Of a DNA stretch of 64,000 bases, positions 32,201 to 44,796 are shown piece after piece. How positions within the stretch are numbered: position 1 is the first letter of the stretch; every line of letters begins with the position of its first letter. Below the pieces are notes generated by a model that did not search any database, was not told the origin of the DNA, and saw only the letters and a program-made list of their open reading frames with translations. Source of the DNA: Bigelowiella natans CCMP2755 (taxonomy: Eukaryota; Cercozoa; Chlorarachniophyceae); NCBI GenBank assembly GCA_000320545.1, contig ADNK01002058.1, positions 150,001-214,000 of the forward strand, in the 5' to 3' direction. Position numbers and translations under genes: made by a program.

Positions 32201-35200
32201 CATGAGTTCATTCACGTATTTGACATCATTGGAGCGGTCTGGATGCACAAAAACATAATACATTTCCCCGGCAAGCTCTGGTATAGAGTCGGGATCAAGA
32301 ATCTGTTTTGTTTCAGACCGAACCTTTCCACCGATTACCATAGATTCAATTGCTTTGCCGCCATTTGACTTCACTTCATTTCCACATCGGAGGAGGAAGA
32401 CGCATTCACTACTATTTTTGCAAGCTTGCAAATCCGTCAGAACTTTTTCTTTGGTTTGGCGAAAATCAGTATTGAGGGGCTGTCCTTGTAGGAACCCTCC
32501 CATTACACGATACATTAGACTCCATAAATTTTCCCATACATCTGATGTCTCTGGTTTGTAATCCTCCGGCCTAATGGTTTCTCTTGCACTCTCATTCTCT
32601 TCGTCTACAAGTTCAATTGTTTCCAATTCTTTTGTTACTTTGATTTCAGTACCATTGCGGCAGTCATCCCAGATCTCAAAGGAACCAGTCTCATCATTGG
32701 AAAGCTTCATTAGCTCATCGACAAGCTTCTGAGATTGTCCGTCCTTTCTAATCACTTTATCGTCGTGGAGGTTAGCGCCCTGCAGCACATTTGCAATTTG
32801 ATGAATAACTCTGAACGCAACGATATCCCTCAGTCCTGTAGACTTCCCTAAGACTTTGACACAATGGAGGAGGTTGCCAATATCTCCTCCGGCCCAAGTT
32901 TGTTCCAAAAATATGGGCTTCCATCTAAGCAATTGCTCTGGCGTGGCGTGAAGTACCAGGTTTTGTTCTACCAGGAGAACTCGCGAGAGGGATGTTTTTG
33001 CGACCTCTGATGTCATCCCCTCACGAATATCAGTGTATTTCCACGCAATCATTAGAAACTTGACACACGCGCTCATGAATCCACGTTTGTCTTGGTCGAG
33101 ATATTTGACATCGTTTGGACCTGTGACCTCTGTCGCAGCCTTGATACATAGGTCCAGACAAGTTGCGACAACCTCTGATGCATAAAGTTTTCGAAAACCG
33201 TCTGCAACCCTCGTAACCAAGGGACTATCACCCACCTTGTTTCCAGCCATAGCTAGACGGGCAAGAAGGAATAAAATGTGAGTTACGACTTTATACGCGT
33301 TATCTATTCCTGCCGCAGCCATTTGTGACAAGGCTGTCACTACGCGGCGAATTTCTTGCTTTTCGAACTGCTCAAGAGGGACAGTTGCGAGGCATTTTGC
33401 AGCAGCAAGGACAACTGCACTTGTAAATAGAGGAGAGTTTCCGCAATTTTCTAGCACATTGAAGAGGACCAGCTCACGATCATAGCCCTTAACATCCCCT
33501 ATATTGAGCTTAGCTGCCACACTGTTAATTCCACTACCCTTTTCACAGAGTGACTTGGATAGTTGCGATATTTTTTTCATTTGTTTAGCTTTTACGAATG
33601 AGATATGGTTTTCATGCTGCATGTAGATCTCATTATAAAATCGCATGATGGAGATACACATTATGAGAGCTTCCGAATCATCTTTTGTCACACTTGTTCT
33701 CTTTTTCTGCATGAGATTTTTGATGATATTTTGAAGTTTTTGAGCCAATTGATCCTCCATAATGTTGCGAAATTCCCACATGCGCGGAACATGGATGAAA
33801 ATATTTAAAGTCTCCAACGTGGCAAGCACGACTGATCCATGCTGCCCGGTCGTCTGGGCTAACTTGAAAAATCGTTGCACGAATCGATTCACGTTCATGT
33901 TCAATCCCACACCTTTCAGTTTTCCTTTACACTTCTCGGCACGCATAAAAATAGCGTTAATACAGCGAATAAGAGCTGCTTGATATATTTGCTTCGCAGA
34001 TTCGGAGGAATCTGAATTCTCTTCGCCCGTCTCCTGGCGAAATTTTTCCAGTAGGCCCTCAAGATTCTTTTCGCAAGCATTCTTCGCAGCGTTAAATAAA
34101 GTTCGATCTCGAGGATCTCGCTGATTCTTTATGATGAATGAGCACATCTTCAATTCCGCAGCCCTTTCAAAGTACTTATCGCTTGTTAGATTTCTTTCGT
34201 TGCGTCCGATTTCCATCATTTTTGAGATGTCGAGTTTTCTCATGGCGTGTGCCATTAATCCTTGTTGTTCATCTTCATGGGCAGGGTCCGTAACACAAAC
34301 GGAGATCAATGCGCAGATCTTTTCATATTGCTTGCGCAATCTCTCTTTCTCTGCCGGATTATGAGATTCCTTCGATTCCAATTTCCCTTGGCATTCAACG
34401 TAGCATTCGTACAATTGAGATGCAAACAATGGTTCCTTGTAAGATTTTTTGGGTTCGTCAGGATACCTAACCTCCGTAACGTTTGTAATTTCTTGAACGA
34501 TTGAGGTGCCTATAGTAGGATGGTTAAGAAGCTTCACCAGGATTGGAGCAACTTTTGCCAGATGCCTGTACGAAAAACACAACTCTTTTAATTACTCTTA
34601 GCAACGAAATCAGAGTTTACAGCTTACGTTTTGTTCATTCTGATCAGTACACCAGCATTATTTCCCAGTTTTCCCAATTTGCGGGTCCAGATGTATTTTG
34701 CATCCATGAAGACGTGACGAATGACATCAGGGACAATGGCTTTGATATTAAGCAACGACTCGGTAAGCTCTTGAAAACTTTTCAGTGCAGCCTCGCCTAA
34801 TCCATCAGTCGTAAAGGTTAAACCCGTAGAAAATATGCGTGAAATGCGTCAGATAGATAGATAAGCCACTCACCAAACCCATCGTATTCAATAGCGCAAA
34901 GCTCCGCAAGGAAGCTCAAGATGGCCGCCCTCTCGCTGAAAATATAATGAAGTTCAATATATTTCGATATTCAATCTGATAACTGAGAAACAACCTGTCA
35001 TCTTCCTTCCTCTCGATCAAGAGAATCAGCTTTGCGAAGAATTCCTCCCTCACCTAGTTCCATAAGCTATATAAGTGAGAAAATTCAGGGAAAATTGTGC
35101 ACTTATATACCGCTTTAGTGGTCTTGGTCAAATGCTTCGCATAGTTGGCGATCTTCCTATCATTATCTGCTTTTTTTTCCTTCAACACATCCACCAATGC

Positions 35201-35397
35201 TGCCACCCTTCTACTTGCTAGAGTAACTTGAGCCTGGGTAGTTGTAAATTATGATGTAATTTAACCGGAATTTAATTATCACTACGAAAAAATGCTTTTC
35301 TTGTTCAAATACCATTTCGAAGTGCTGAGTACATGTTCGATAGTAGTATTCCGGGAATTCTTCGATCCACTGCTGACAATTCAGGTTCCTCTTCATC
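29262..35397 (-). CDS. Large helical-repeat (alpha-solenoid) protein of unknown function
   Basis: I do not recognise a named family. Minus-strand exons join in phase: 35313-35397, 35111-35233, 34995-35053, 34874-34935, 34628-34796, 34565-29528 (1.68 k residues in one exon) and 29411-29262 with the stop. The result is about 1,900 aa. The first two thirds consist of Leu/Ala-rich amphipathic helices (for example AKVAPILVKLLNHP, VVLAAAKCLATVPLEQF, THILFLLARLAMAG), suggesting ARM/HEAT-like stacking. A charged linker near 1,150-1,220 (KATQKQATEKHLETQKSEKR) precedes another helical part. The C-terminus has beta-rich segments (GRYRLLVLTGERYF, RVTLKYKKNGYIDQ) ending with a helix (HFACDAAREIWRREVRKYI), which would suit a PH-like fold. 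No membrane segment or signal peptide is seen. The true start may lie upstream of 35397. Confidence 0.8.
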
Positions 35398-36204
35398 CTG
35401 AAAAGAGAATAAGATGCAATTCAGGAGAGGGAAAACTTTTGACAACAATATTGAGTATTAATCATTCTACTAGACTATTTTAAAACTTAAAGACCTGGAA
35501 CCATGTAATACATAAGAAATAATGGTTTACTGTTAGAATGCTGTACATGGAGCGGCTTTGTGCGGAATATCTTGAAAGATAACTTTCCGTGTCAGAGCGC
35601 GAGGCGGTTCGCCCGCCTGTGGCTTGAGTTTTTATGTCCTGAAAACTGGACATGGAAGGATTGCAGGAGAAGCTATCTGTTTTGGAGTGAAAGCTGTTCG
35701 CAAGGCCTCCAGGGCCGTGGTCTTGTTTTCGTGTCTCTGCTACTACTTACGCTCCACTGCTTATCTTTCTCGTTACTCCATCAGGAATCCCCGAACACAT
35801 TCTTTTAATCCCCTGCACAATCGAAGCAGGAACAAAATATATCATGTCGCAATGTGTCAATGCATCCCGATATTTCCTTTCCTTTGGGATACGAGAGCAA
35901 AATTAGGAACATGGATTTCTTGACGACTTACGACTCCAAGATCTTTTGTAGATAAAAAGGAAAATGACATGGCATATTCCCTAGAAGACAACAACTGTCT
36001 GCATTTACTGATACAATATGAACAAAGCCACTAATGCACATGAAGTCCAGGAAGTCCGCTTGTTTTCATTGTGATTTTTGTCATGCGTCATACAGTTAGC
36101 ACCAGAATTTAGGACGATTGTATTACATTTTGAGACAACTTTACATTGTTGTCGCAGTATTAATTTAAGCTTCAATCCGAAGCGATTCCATCCTACTTTC
36201 GAAA
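35398..36204. other. Intergenic region, divergent promoters
   Basis: Lies between the starts of the minus-strand solenoid gene and the plus-strand ATPase alpha-like gene. A GC-rich block with inverted words (GCGAGGCGGTTCGCCCGCC, 35598-35617) is the only notable structure. I see no further coding exon with confidence. Confidence 0.5.
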
Positions 36205-38772
36205 ATGGTGCCGACGTCGGTGGTACCACTGCTACCGACAGCCGTTCCTGAGACACGATGGAAAAGGAACACGCATAATCATAAATTTCTTCCAGCCATT
36301 ACAACTGTGATTATAAATGCCCTTTTCTTTCTTCTTCTTTTCCACAATATTTACCAATACTATCCGTCAACTTCGTCTTTGTTGTCAAGACAAAGAGGGG
36401 TGCCACTTTCAACGGGGGGGCCAAGAGTTTCTTTTAGCCACTCTAGCGTAAGATCTCCTTCGGTTTATCAACAACCTACCATTTCTCACAACCAACATGA
36501 TCTGTACCACCAACGCAGCATGTATAGACCCCTTCGTCGCTTTTCCATTCGATGCTTAAAAGATAGTTCGCTTCTACAAGAAGCAGGAGATGGAGCTCCA
36601 AATGCAGAACATGGCAAATATTCAAAAGAAGACACGGAAGACAATAAGGATGACGAATCGATTGGAAAATTTTGGAAGTCGGAAGGCCGTCTTCTAGTCG
36701 TCAACGGTACGCTAGAACTAAAGGGACGACAAGGGTACATGCTACAATTCGAGGGAGGGGCGAGAGGGGTGTTTCTCTGGGAGAGATCGTCCCTATACTA
36801 TGTGTATTTACTCTCCCCTACTGACAAATCGCCGGTGATATTGCCTTCGAATGGTGAAAATGCCTACTTAATGGATAAGAAGCTGTCATTCACCCCTTCT
36901 ATGTCAGCAGCAAATCGATCAGAATCTTTTCCCTTGATCGACATGTTTGGAATACCAATTAATTCACCAACACCACAACAAAAATCCTCAGGAGATGAGG
37001 ATACTATTAGCAGTATAAATAAAGATGATGCCTCCTGGCCTATTTTCAATGAAACCCCGAAACAGTCAGACTTGCAGACTATTCGAAGGAGCCTCGTCAC
37101 AGGAATGACTGCTGTTGATGCACTCTCTCCCATGGGAATGGGACAAAATATGATTGTCTTAGGTAACGAAAAAGTTGGAAAATCATCTCTTGCTGTGAAC
37201 ACGGCAATTGCTCAACGAAATACTGGTGTCAAAGTTATCTATGCATGTCTTACCGGTCAGGATGAACAAGTTCACGACATCCTACGAGCCCAGGGAGCAT
37301 TGGAATACACTACGATTGTAGTTCCAAAAGATTCTATGGACCAAGTTCGTGGGGAAACAACAGAGAATTTTGGAATGGAGGGCGAAATAGCTGCTCGCCA
37401 AATTGTGGCTGCATCTACTGCTGTATCCATGGGAGAACACATCCGCCAAAAAGGAGGTGATGCCCTCGTAATCCTTGATGACCTTCGAGGTCATCAAGAT
37501 ATGTGGCGATTCATCTGTGAATCCCTTTTAGATGCTTCCGGGGGTGTGAATGTGTTTCAAGGTGCTGACGACTCCGCCATGCGCCAATACTATTCTGGGT
37601 TGTTCCAAAGGGTGGGCAAGTTTAACAATGCTAAAGGAGCTGGTAGCTTGAGCATGATGATGATCTTAGAGACAGTCCCACCTCCGGAGCCATCCAAACA
37701 AACATTCGTCCTTGAAGATTTTGAGAGAGAAGACATGATTAATGAGCAAACGAAGGCGCGAATCCGAGTACTAATGGAGCGTGGAGTGACAATCACGAGG
37801 GAAGTTCTACAGAAACTTGACATACCTCCTCCAGGGACAAGGACAGTTGAAACCCTAGCACAGATACAAGATATTGACGCTTTGATATCCCTCTCGGACG
37901 GCCATATAACCATCGATGAGAAGGCATTCAAGAATGGTAAAATAAAGATGAAGAGAGAAGAGGGGCAAGGGAGGGATAGAGGGAGGAGAACAAAGAATGA
38001 TTTCCGGGAGTAAACTCATCATCAACACTGTAGGTCGTAAACCAGCAATTGATCCCTCAAACTCTTTGACTCGTGTTGGAATTGGCAGTGGACCAGTGCA
38101 AGGTCAAGCGTTTGCTCCTGTCATATTGAAAGTAGCACCAAGAATGCGCTTAGATATGGCCCAGATGGTGCAAGATAAGGACGAGGTATTAGGAGAGGAG
38201 CTCTCAAACCGTATTGCTGCGTGGGAAGGTGTCCTGAGCCAGCCAGTGGGGGAAGTTAGGTCCCTAGCCGAAATTGCGACCACTCTTTATGCAGTGGCGA
38301 AAGGGAAATTAGATCATCGAGCAAAGGAAGAGGGTAAACAATAGCATTTTCTACAAAGACTGACACATTCACAGATCCACAAATAGATGAAGCGCAGTTA
38401 GAAAGTTTTCCTGATTTCCGCTTTCATTCATCTTCTACCTATTTAGGAGTGCAAGGTGTCCGAAAGTGTACCTCGGAGTTTTGGAATTATATTGAGAAAA
38501 GCAAGCCAGAGATTGTTAAAGAAATCCAGGAAACACAGGATATCGGTATTCTAGTCAGAAAAACAGTTTCACGTAAAACTGTCAATTGATCGTTCCTATT
38601 GACGATAATTTTTCAAAGATGGTTCTACTCTAATCCATTAATCTCACCGTGTTTGTTTATCAACCTTTCAGGCCAGGATAATCTCGACATGCTTTCAAAA
38701 GCTATGAATGATTTTTTTTCAAACGAAAAAGTTGAAAAAGAGGATTCTTTAGAACCTTTGGGTGTTGTTTAA
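36205..38772 (+). CDS. Divergent F1 ATP synthase alpha-subunit-like protein, nuclear
   Basis: Four exons join in phase: 36205-37936, 38034-38333, 38375-38572 and 38672-38772 (introns of 97, 41 and 99 nt). The order matches F1 alpha: an N-terminal beta-barrel (EGRLLVVNGTLELKG), TGMTAVDALSPMGMGQN, a P-loop (GNEKVGKSS), a Walker B region (ALVILDDLRGH), and, across intron 1, AFKNGRKPAIDPSNSLTRVG, corresponding to the alpha SVSRVG segment with its arginine. Canonical alpha has GDRQTGKT; here the RQ pair is replaced, though the GK[ST] core stays. The leader of about 100 residues has a hydrophobic stretch (residues 31-50) followed by Ser/Arg-rich sequence, which could be an organelle-targeting leader. 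It is too diverged to be the ordinary catalytic-complex alpha; a paralogue in mitochondrion or plastid is likely. Confidence 0.85.
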
Positions 38773-39988
38773 AATGTGATCATCACAGTGAATGTTCATT
38801 TAATGCTGAGAACAATTTCTACTTGCCATGATTGAGTCACATGTTCATCGACGCATCAAAAATTTGATGAACATGATCGCGCGCGACAGGACACAGCACT
38901 GGCTCTAGACACTGGTTTCGATGCAAGTTGAACACAATGCTTGCATCACCACAATGAAGCTGCACGTGTTGATGAACAATTTCCAATTTGCAGACGATCC
39001 ACAGCGCTAGGAAAATGTGATGCGATGAGACTGCACACGTCAAGCTAGCAAGGCCAATGATGAGCGAGCTAGCGAGTGCGGGGCAGGCACTGCGGCCACA
39101 GCTAGACAGTTTTGTTGACTTTTTCACCGTTTGCAGTTTGCACACTTGCTAGCTTGCATGGCTGAATGCTTTGATTGATGTTCATCACGCAGAAAACAGG
39201 AAACTCCGCCGCTGCGCTGGTGACCAACAACACGTCGTGATGAAGCAAAACGAATGTGCGCTGCAGCACCACTTTCACGTCTGGAAGTCTTGCTGGATTT
39301 TGCACCCATCCGCGATGTGACCGCCATCTGCTCGTGTTGATGGCGTGCAATTTGCGAGAAGCAGAAACAAGAAGGACAGAAAACGTTGTTCATTGCCAAA
39401 TCGATTGCACTTCCAAAGTCCAGAAGTGTTGCGTGACACTGCAGCACTTGCAAAGCACGAAACGCAGTCTAGCAGTGCCTCGAGCTGAAAAGCACAACGA
39501 GGACTCTCTGGTGTGCGAAAACAAAAACCAGCACGATGCAAAATTGGCATGCATGGCTGAGTGAGGCAGCACAACCAAGAGCACCCCAGAGGAAGGAGGG
39601 GCTGATGTGGATGGGCGAGATGTGAGCAGGGACACATCGTCGCGGTGGAATTGCGCAAAGACACGCAAGTTGAGAGGCCCGGAAAACCTCATGGCGGCGA
39701 GCGGCTTCCCGGTCCGCGGAAGACCATTGAGGCAAGACGCTTCCTGAAACCTTGTCGAAGACATCAGGCTAGCATGTAGCGGGGGAGGGGGGCTCACCTG
39801 ATGGGACTCCAACAACAATGAACAATGAACAATGATGAAAAACTACAGCTTTCCACGTTTCCAAAGTGTGAAAAAATGATGATGATGATGATGATGAGCT
39901 GCATTTCCAAAATGTGACAAGACATTTGCAGTGAGCAACGAACGATTTGAAGCCCAAAAATATCCATGGTTCTGTCCAATGCGACAAC

Positions 39989-40024
<36 letters not shown>

Positions 40025-40403
40025 GCAACAACAACAGCAACAACAACAGCAACAACAACAATAGAGCACTACTACTACTACTACTACTACTACTACAAGT
40101 CATCGCAGACTACCCACGCTACTACTACAGTTCTCATATACGCAAAGGGCAAGGGGGTGCTCATCATCACTCAACAACAACAACAACAGCAATATGGAAT
40201 GAACGTGCTGCTGCCCATCAATCAACACCAATGAATAATCCAGAGATTAAGCAAAAGATTGAAGAAGAGCACATGCACGGTAGCAAAACACATCATCAAC
40301 ATCACCAATGCAGCGGTTGTATACGTGACAATGTTCATACCAACATCATTCAGAGGATCACAAACCAGAACAAAACCGCGACGATGATCATTTTCCTCTG
40401 TCC
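38773..40403. other. Intergenic region, GC-richer block plus AAC/ACT microsatellites
   Basis: From 38830 to 39780 the sequence resembles the transposon-like blocks elsewhere (GCTAGCGAGC words, overlapping ORFs on both strands). At 39989-40062 a (AAC)n run with regular CAG interruptions meets an (ACT)n run at 40068-40095, and more CAA repeats follow at 40171-40190. I identify no gene. Confidence 0.5.
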
Positions 40404-40703
40404 CCTCTTCCAGCAGTGCTCCCATGGTTCTCGCCTATTTCCTCACTTGGAGTGCATTTTTTTGTGAAACACGGGTTCGCCCAATCCGTGACTGGAGATT
40501 CCACAGCAGCTATTGACAACCTTCGCAGATGGAGGATGATGCAGATGGCTGAAGATGCAAAACAAGATGATGATGATGATGATGATGATGATAGAAAAGG
40601 ACACCAAGCTGGCGAGGGTCCGGAGGGCTTTGGCGACCAAAATATGATGCGGAGAAGGGAACATGAGTTTGTTGAGCTTGGTAGTACGGGGATGGGGACA
40701 AAA
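40404..40703 (+). CDS. Possible exon upstream of the RING-CH gene
   Basis: An acceptor-like CTCTTCCAG precedes an open stretch reading LGVHFFVKHGFAQSVTGDS, then IDNLRRWRMMQMAEDAKQ and a poly-Asp run coded by GAT repeats. It has a plausible protein-like composition and could be an earlier exon of the gene at 41034 or a separate small gene. There is no family match and no confirmed splice partner. Confidence 0.3.
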
Positions 40704-40781
40704 TTAAACATCTTGAGTTGTACATTACACGCACATAAACTGCACACATTTTAATATTGGGAATACCTTTCGTGCATAATA

Positions 40782-40784
<3 letters not shown>

Positions 40785-40829
<45 letters not shown>

Positions 40830-40859
40830 GGTGGATGCGTACTCGTTTGTGATAAGAGG

Positions 40860-40915
<56 letters not shown>
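40785..40915. repeat. (TA)n-(GT)n and (GA)n microsatellites
   Basis: An AT run passes into GT (40785-40828), and about 37 bases later a 50-base AG run follows (40866-40914), in front of the RING-CH gene. Confidence 0.9.
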
Positions 40916-40918
<3 letters not shown>

Positions 40919-41033
40919 AGAGGGAACAAAATCGTTTTAAAGTGTCGAGGCATGGATGAGTGTGTGCCGTTATCTATCTTGACTAGCAAACCAAAGGCTT
41001 GTCCCGCGTGGTCATCATGAAACATACTGTTGT

Positions 41034-41678
41034 GTGTTTCATGCAAGAGGTTGCATGCATTTGCTACTTCTTACTGCTATGACCACGTTTCTTTTCGCTG
41101 GGATATTCTTCGCGAAAACATCATTTTCTGGACCTCTATGGGCAGTGACAGGGAAGGAGGTAGAGAGTGTGGTGCAAGGATTCCCAGAAGAACTCGAGAT
41201 CGAATGGAACACCCTAAATCGTTCACTACGGTGGTGGAATACTACTACTACTACTAATACCATGAGAGACAAAGACGACAGCGCTAATCTTAAGAGAGTG
41301 GAGCTCTCATTGCCATGGGAGTTATTGATGCTGTGGCGGGAAGAGCTTCCTAACCCTGTACCTCTAACCCCCGTGGTTCTATGGGATTTAGTCGACAGTC
41401 TCCTCGGTATGTTTATATATGTTGAAATGGATGAAATCCACCTCTCCTATGATAGCCATAAGGATGCTAACGAATGATGATGATGGTGGTGATAAAGACT
41501 AAACCCATAAAATGACGACAACGACGACGACTCTGATACTAAGATAGAATAATCATAACAAGCAACAAATTGATGATGAGGAGCATTGGTTAGTATGCAG
41601 ATGGCGAAGTAGTAGTTGTAGTAGTAGTAGTAGCAAATTTGAGACGGTAGCAGCCCTCATTGATGAAAATGTAAATAC

Positions 41679-41714
<36 letters not shown>

Positions 41715-42717
41715 TTATATTGACGTTGTTCCTTAGGTGGTTCTCTTATAAATGGACCAAGTTCTGAGCAGCAGCAGCAGCAGCAGCTTTTTCGCAGCAG
41801 TAGTAGCATCAGGCCCCGTATGGCAGACGAATTGGTTCGTATTGAGGAGTTTAAGAGGGGGGATAGAGTGTTAGTTAGGAGAAAGAGGAATAGGAAGAGG
41901 ACAAGTATTTTCTCTTCTTCCTTCTTCTTCTACGGGGGTGAGTGGGAACCTGGGACGGTAGTTGGCATTGAGGACTCAACAAAGCTCAAGGAAGTGCGAT
42001 ATTTCGTACGATTCGATCAGATGGGGGGTGATGATAAGCATTCCTCCTCCTCCTCCTCCTCCTCTTTTTCTTCTTCTTCTTCTTCTTCTTCTTCTTCTTC
42101 TTCTGATATTGAGAGCTTTGTTCCTTCATCCCTTCGCCCCCATCAAAACTTATTGGTGCTGACAAGGGAAGAAGACATGATCCTTCCGGCTCTCCAGGAG
42201 TTTCGCAAACAACAAGACGTTCTGCGCCAAGAAAGGGAACTGCGGCGCACAACTCATAAGAAGAAGAAAAAAGGGAATAGTAATGTGAGTAGTCGTGGTA
42301 GTAGTGTCGCTGCTGAGGAAAGTGATAATAATAACAGAAGTGGAGCAGTCGAGAGAGGCCACGACGAAAATGCTGATAAATATCACAATACCAATGGGGG
42401 TGAGCACGAGGAGGATACTACTAGGAGTTTTGATTTACCAAGTGAGGAGGAGGATGAAGCTGCAGCAGCCTTGGCGAATATGAGGGAGTCTGAATTGCTA
42501 GATCAACTCATGGACAAATGGCACGCTGTAAGAGGCTTGGTGGTCGCAACAGAACGACGTCTGTATGTGTTTCAAGGCTATTCCTTTTCTCACCGTGGTT
42601 ACTGGAGATTTCCTGGGGCAGAATTGCCTCCCGTCTCTCAGCCGCTGAAGAGAAAGGCTGTGGAGGTATTTCGTCCCTTGGATCTGCTCATTCAACAATT
42701 CTGCACAGAGAAGACCG

Positions 42718-42750
<33 letters not shown>

Positions 42751-44144
42751 TGATGTATGTGAGGTGGTCATAATAATAACGATGATGATGATGATGGTAG
42801 TGCAATAATTAATGGCTGCTGCTGTTTTGCTGCTAGATATACTAGGAACAATGAGGATATATAATAATAATATTAGGCAAGATTCTACTAAACAATCAAA
42901 TGAAAGCATGCATCACAAAATTTGTTCCTTGTTTTCCAAAGATTGCCTCCACATTATCATATTATATGTGCAAGAAAAAGTAAGTAAGTGTTGCCGCAGT
43001 TGCTCGTTTGACCTCCCTTTCTTCTATTCCTGTTAAGAAGTACAAGTAATGTCACCCTATTGCCTTTCCTTCTCATCCTGCTCCTCTTTCTTGTGTACTG
43101 ATAATAATTTGACTTTGATTGCTTTACTCTCCCCTTCATCTATTATTTAGTTACCTTGCCTCGAGTGGAATGTCAGGTAGGAGATAAAGTACGTGCTGTA
43201 TGGGCTGGCGCTAGAGACGGAAGAAAGCTTTATAATGCAATCCTCAGGGAAAAGATAAGCACAGTTGTTGCTGCGAGAAAATCTCCCGGTACTCATCCTA
43301 CTACTACTACCACTACTACTACTACTAATAATAATAATAATACTCCTAATACTACTAAAGAATCAAAAAATGCTGCAGTAGCAGGAGCTCGCCATGAATT
43401 TCCCCCCTCTCCCAACATTAACGGCAATTATCCTTTAGACGACAAGAAAGTAGAGAATGGTGAAGGAATGAGCAGCAGGGTGGATCAAACAGTAGAGGAG
43501 GACGTGTGGCTAGTGGATTGGGCTGACGATGATGAAACTTACCGCAATATCACTGCGAGGGACATATATAAGTTCGGTTATCCATGTTCCAGTGGAAGGA
43601 TGGCTGCTGCTGATAAGGAGGAAGAAAATAGTGACGATAATAAGCAGCAAGAAATTTCTTACGAGAATGTGCTTCAGTGCAACCGAAGTACAGGTATTAA
43701 ACGAGCAGCAGCATGGTTAGGGTTTGGAAAAGAAGAAGAAGAAGAAGATAATGGGGACAGCAGCATAAGCGTAGCACGACTGAATACATTTCTAAGATGG
43801 CGACTTCACTTGGCTATGTGGGGTCTCCTTGTCTACATGCTCCTCTTCGTGTACAATTTTGTACGACATTTGCTAATGTTGGTAGTCGTACAAGTGCCAG
43901 TAGCTTATGTCGTTGTGAATCTCCTAAGACACGTAGATACACCAATGACCCCGTTATCTACCTTGGTTGTCATGGGGTTTTACGCTGTTACTCCTATTCT
44001 ATGCTTGAGAGATATTATTGCTGTTGCTCTTGAATTACTTCAAATTGAAAAAATGGACAAGGAGCCAGTCGGGATTAGCGACGATTTAGAAGTAGCAGGA
44101 GCATTGACAAAGTAGATGTTTAATCATCATTTGTGTGTGTTGTG

Positions 44145-44181
<37 letters not shown>

Positions 44182-44310
44182 TACGAGGCATCATTGGGTA
44201 TGCATGCTGCATAAAATAACTAGTCACAAAACCACTTATTCTTCTTTTTCTTCTTCTCTTCTTCTGCTGCTTCTTTACACTAGCACTACCATCACTAGCT
44301 TGTACTCATT

Positions 44311-44344
<34 letters not shown>

Positions 44345-44352
44345 CAAATATT

Positions 44353-44393
<41 letters not shown>

Positions 44394-44764
44394 CGTATTC
44401 AGGTACTACTATTACTACTATGATTACCTGCATGAGGTAGCGGATTGGTACATGACAACAGGGAAGATATGGTTTCTGTCAGTATCATTCGCAGCGTGGA
44501 TGGTGTTCCTCGTAGCACGCTTGAGGAGTCAGGCAAATAGAATACAAATGATGGCTACTGCTGCTGCACGGGATGGTGTTGTTCAACGAAGGAGGGGGAG
44601 GAGGAGGAGGAGAGGAGAAGTTAATCATAACGAGAAAAATGACAGCAAGCAGCAGCAGCAGCAGCAGCAGGAGCAGAAAGTGCGTGGTCGTAACAGTCGT
44701 GGCGTTATTGGTGATGATCATAAAGAAGGAAAAAGACCTAGTATTACTACTGATGCACCAATAC

Positions 44765-44796
<32 letters not shown>

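Noticed and set aside
35598-35640. GC-rich GGCGGTTCGCCCGCC word suggesting a T-arm or small RNA
   Set aside because: Only a short hairpin is visible; no flanking D or anticodon arm, and no known RNA motif.
39794-40103. Poly-Cys and poly-Leu ORFs
   Set aside because: They are frame readings of one (AAC)n/(ACT)n repeat with no other protein-like content.
43156-44115. A stand-alone Tudor-like membrane protein
   Set aside because: The frame opens without ATG after an acceptor in phase with the previous exon, and a phase-matched donor lies just before the stop, so it is better read as an internal exon of the RING-CH gene.
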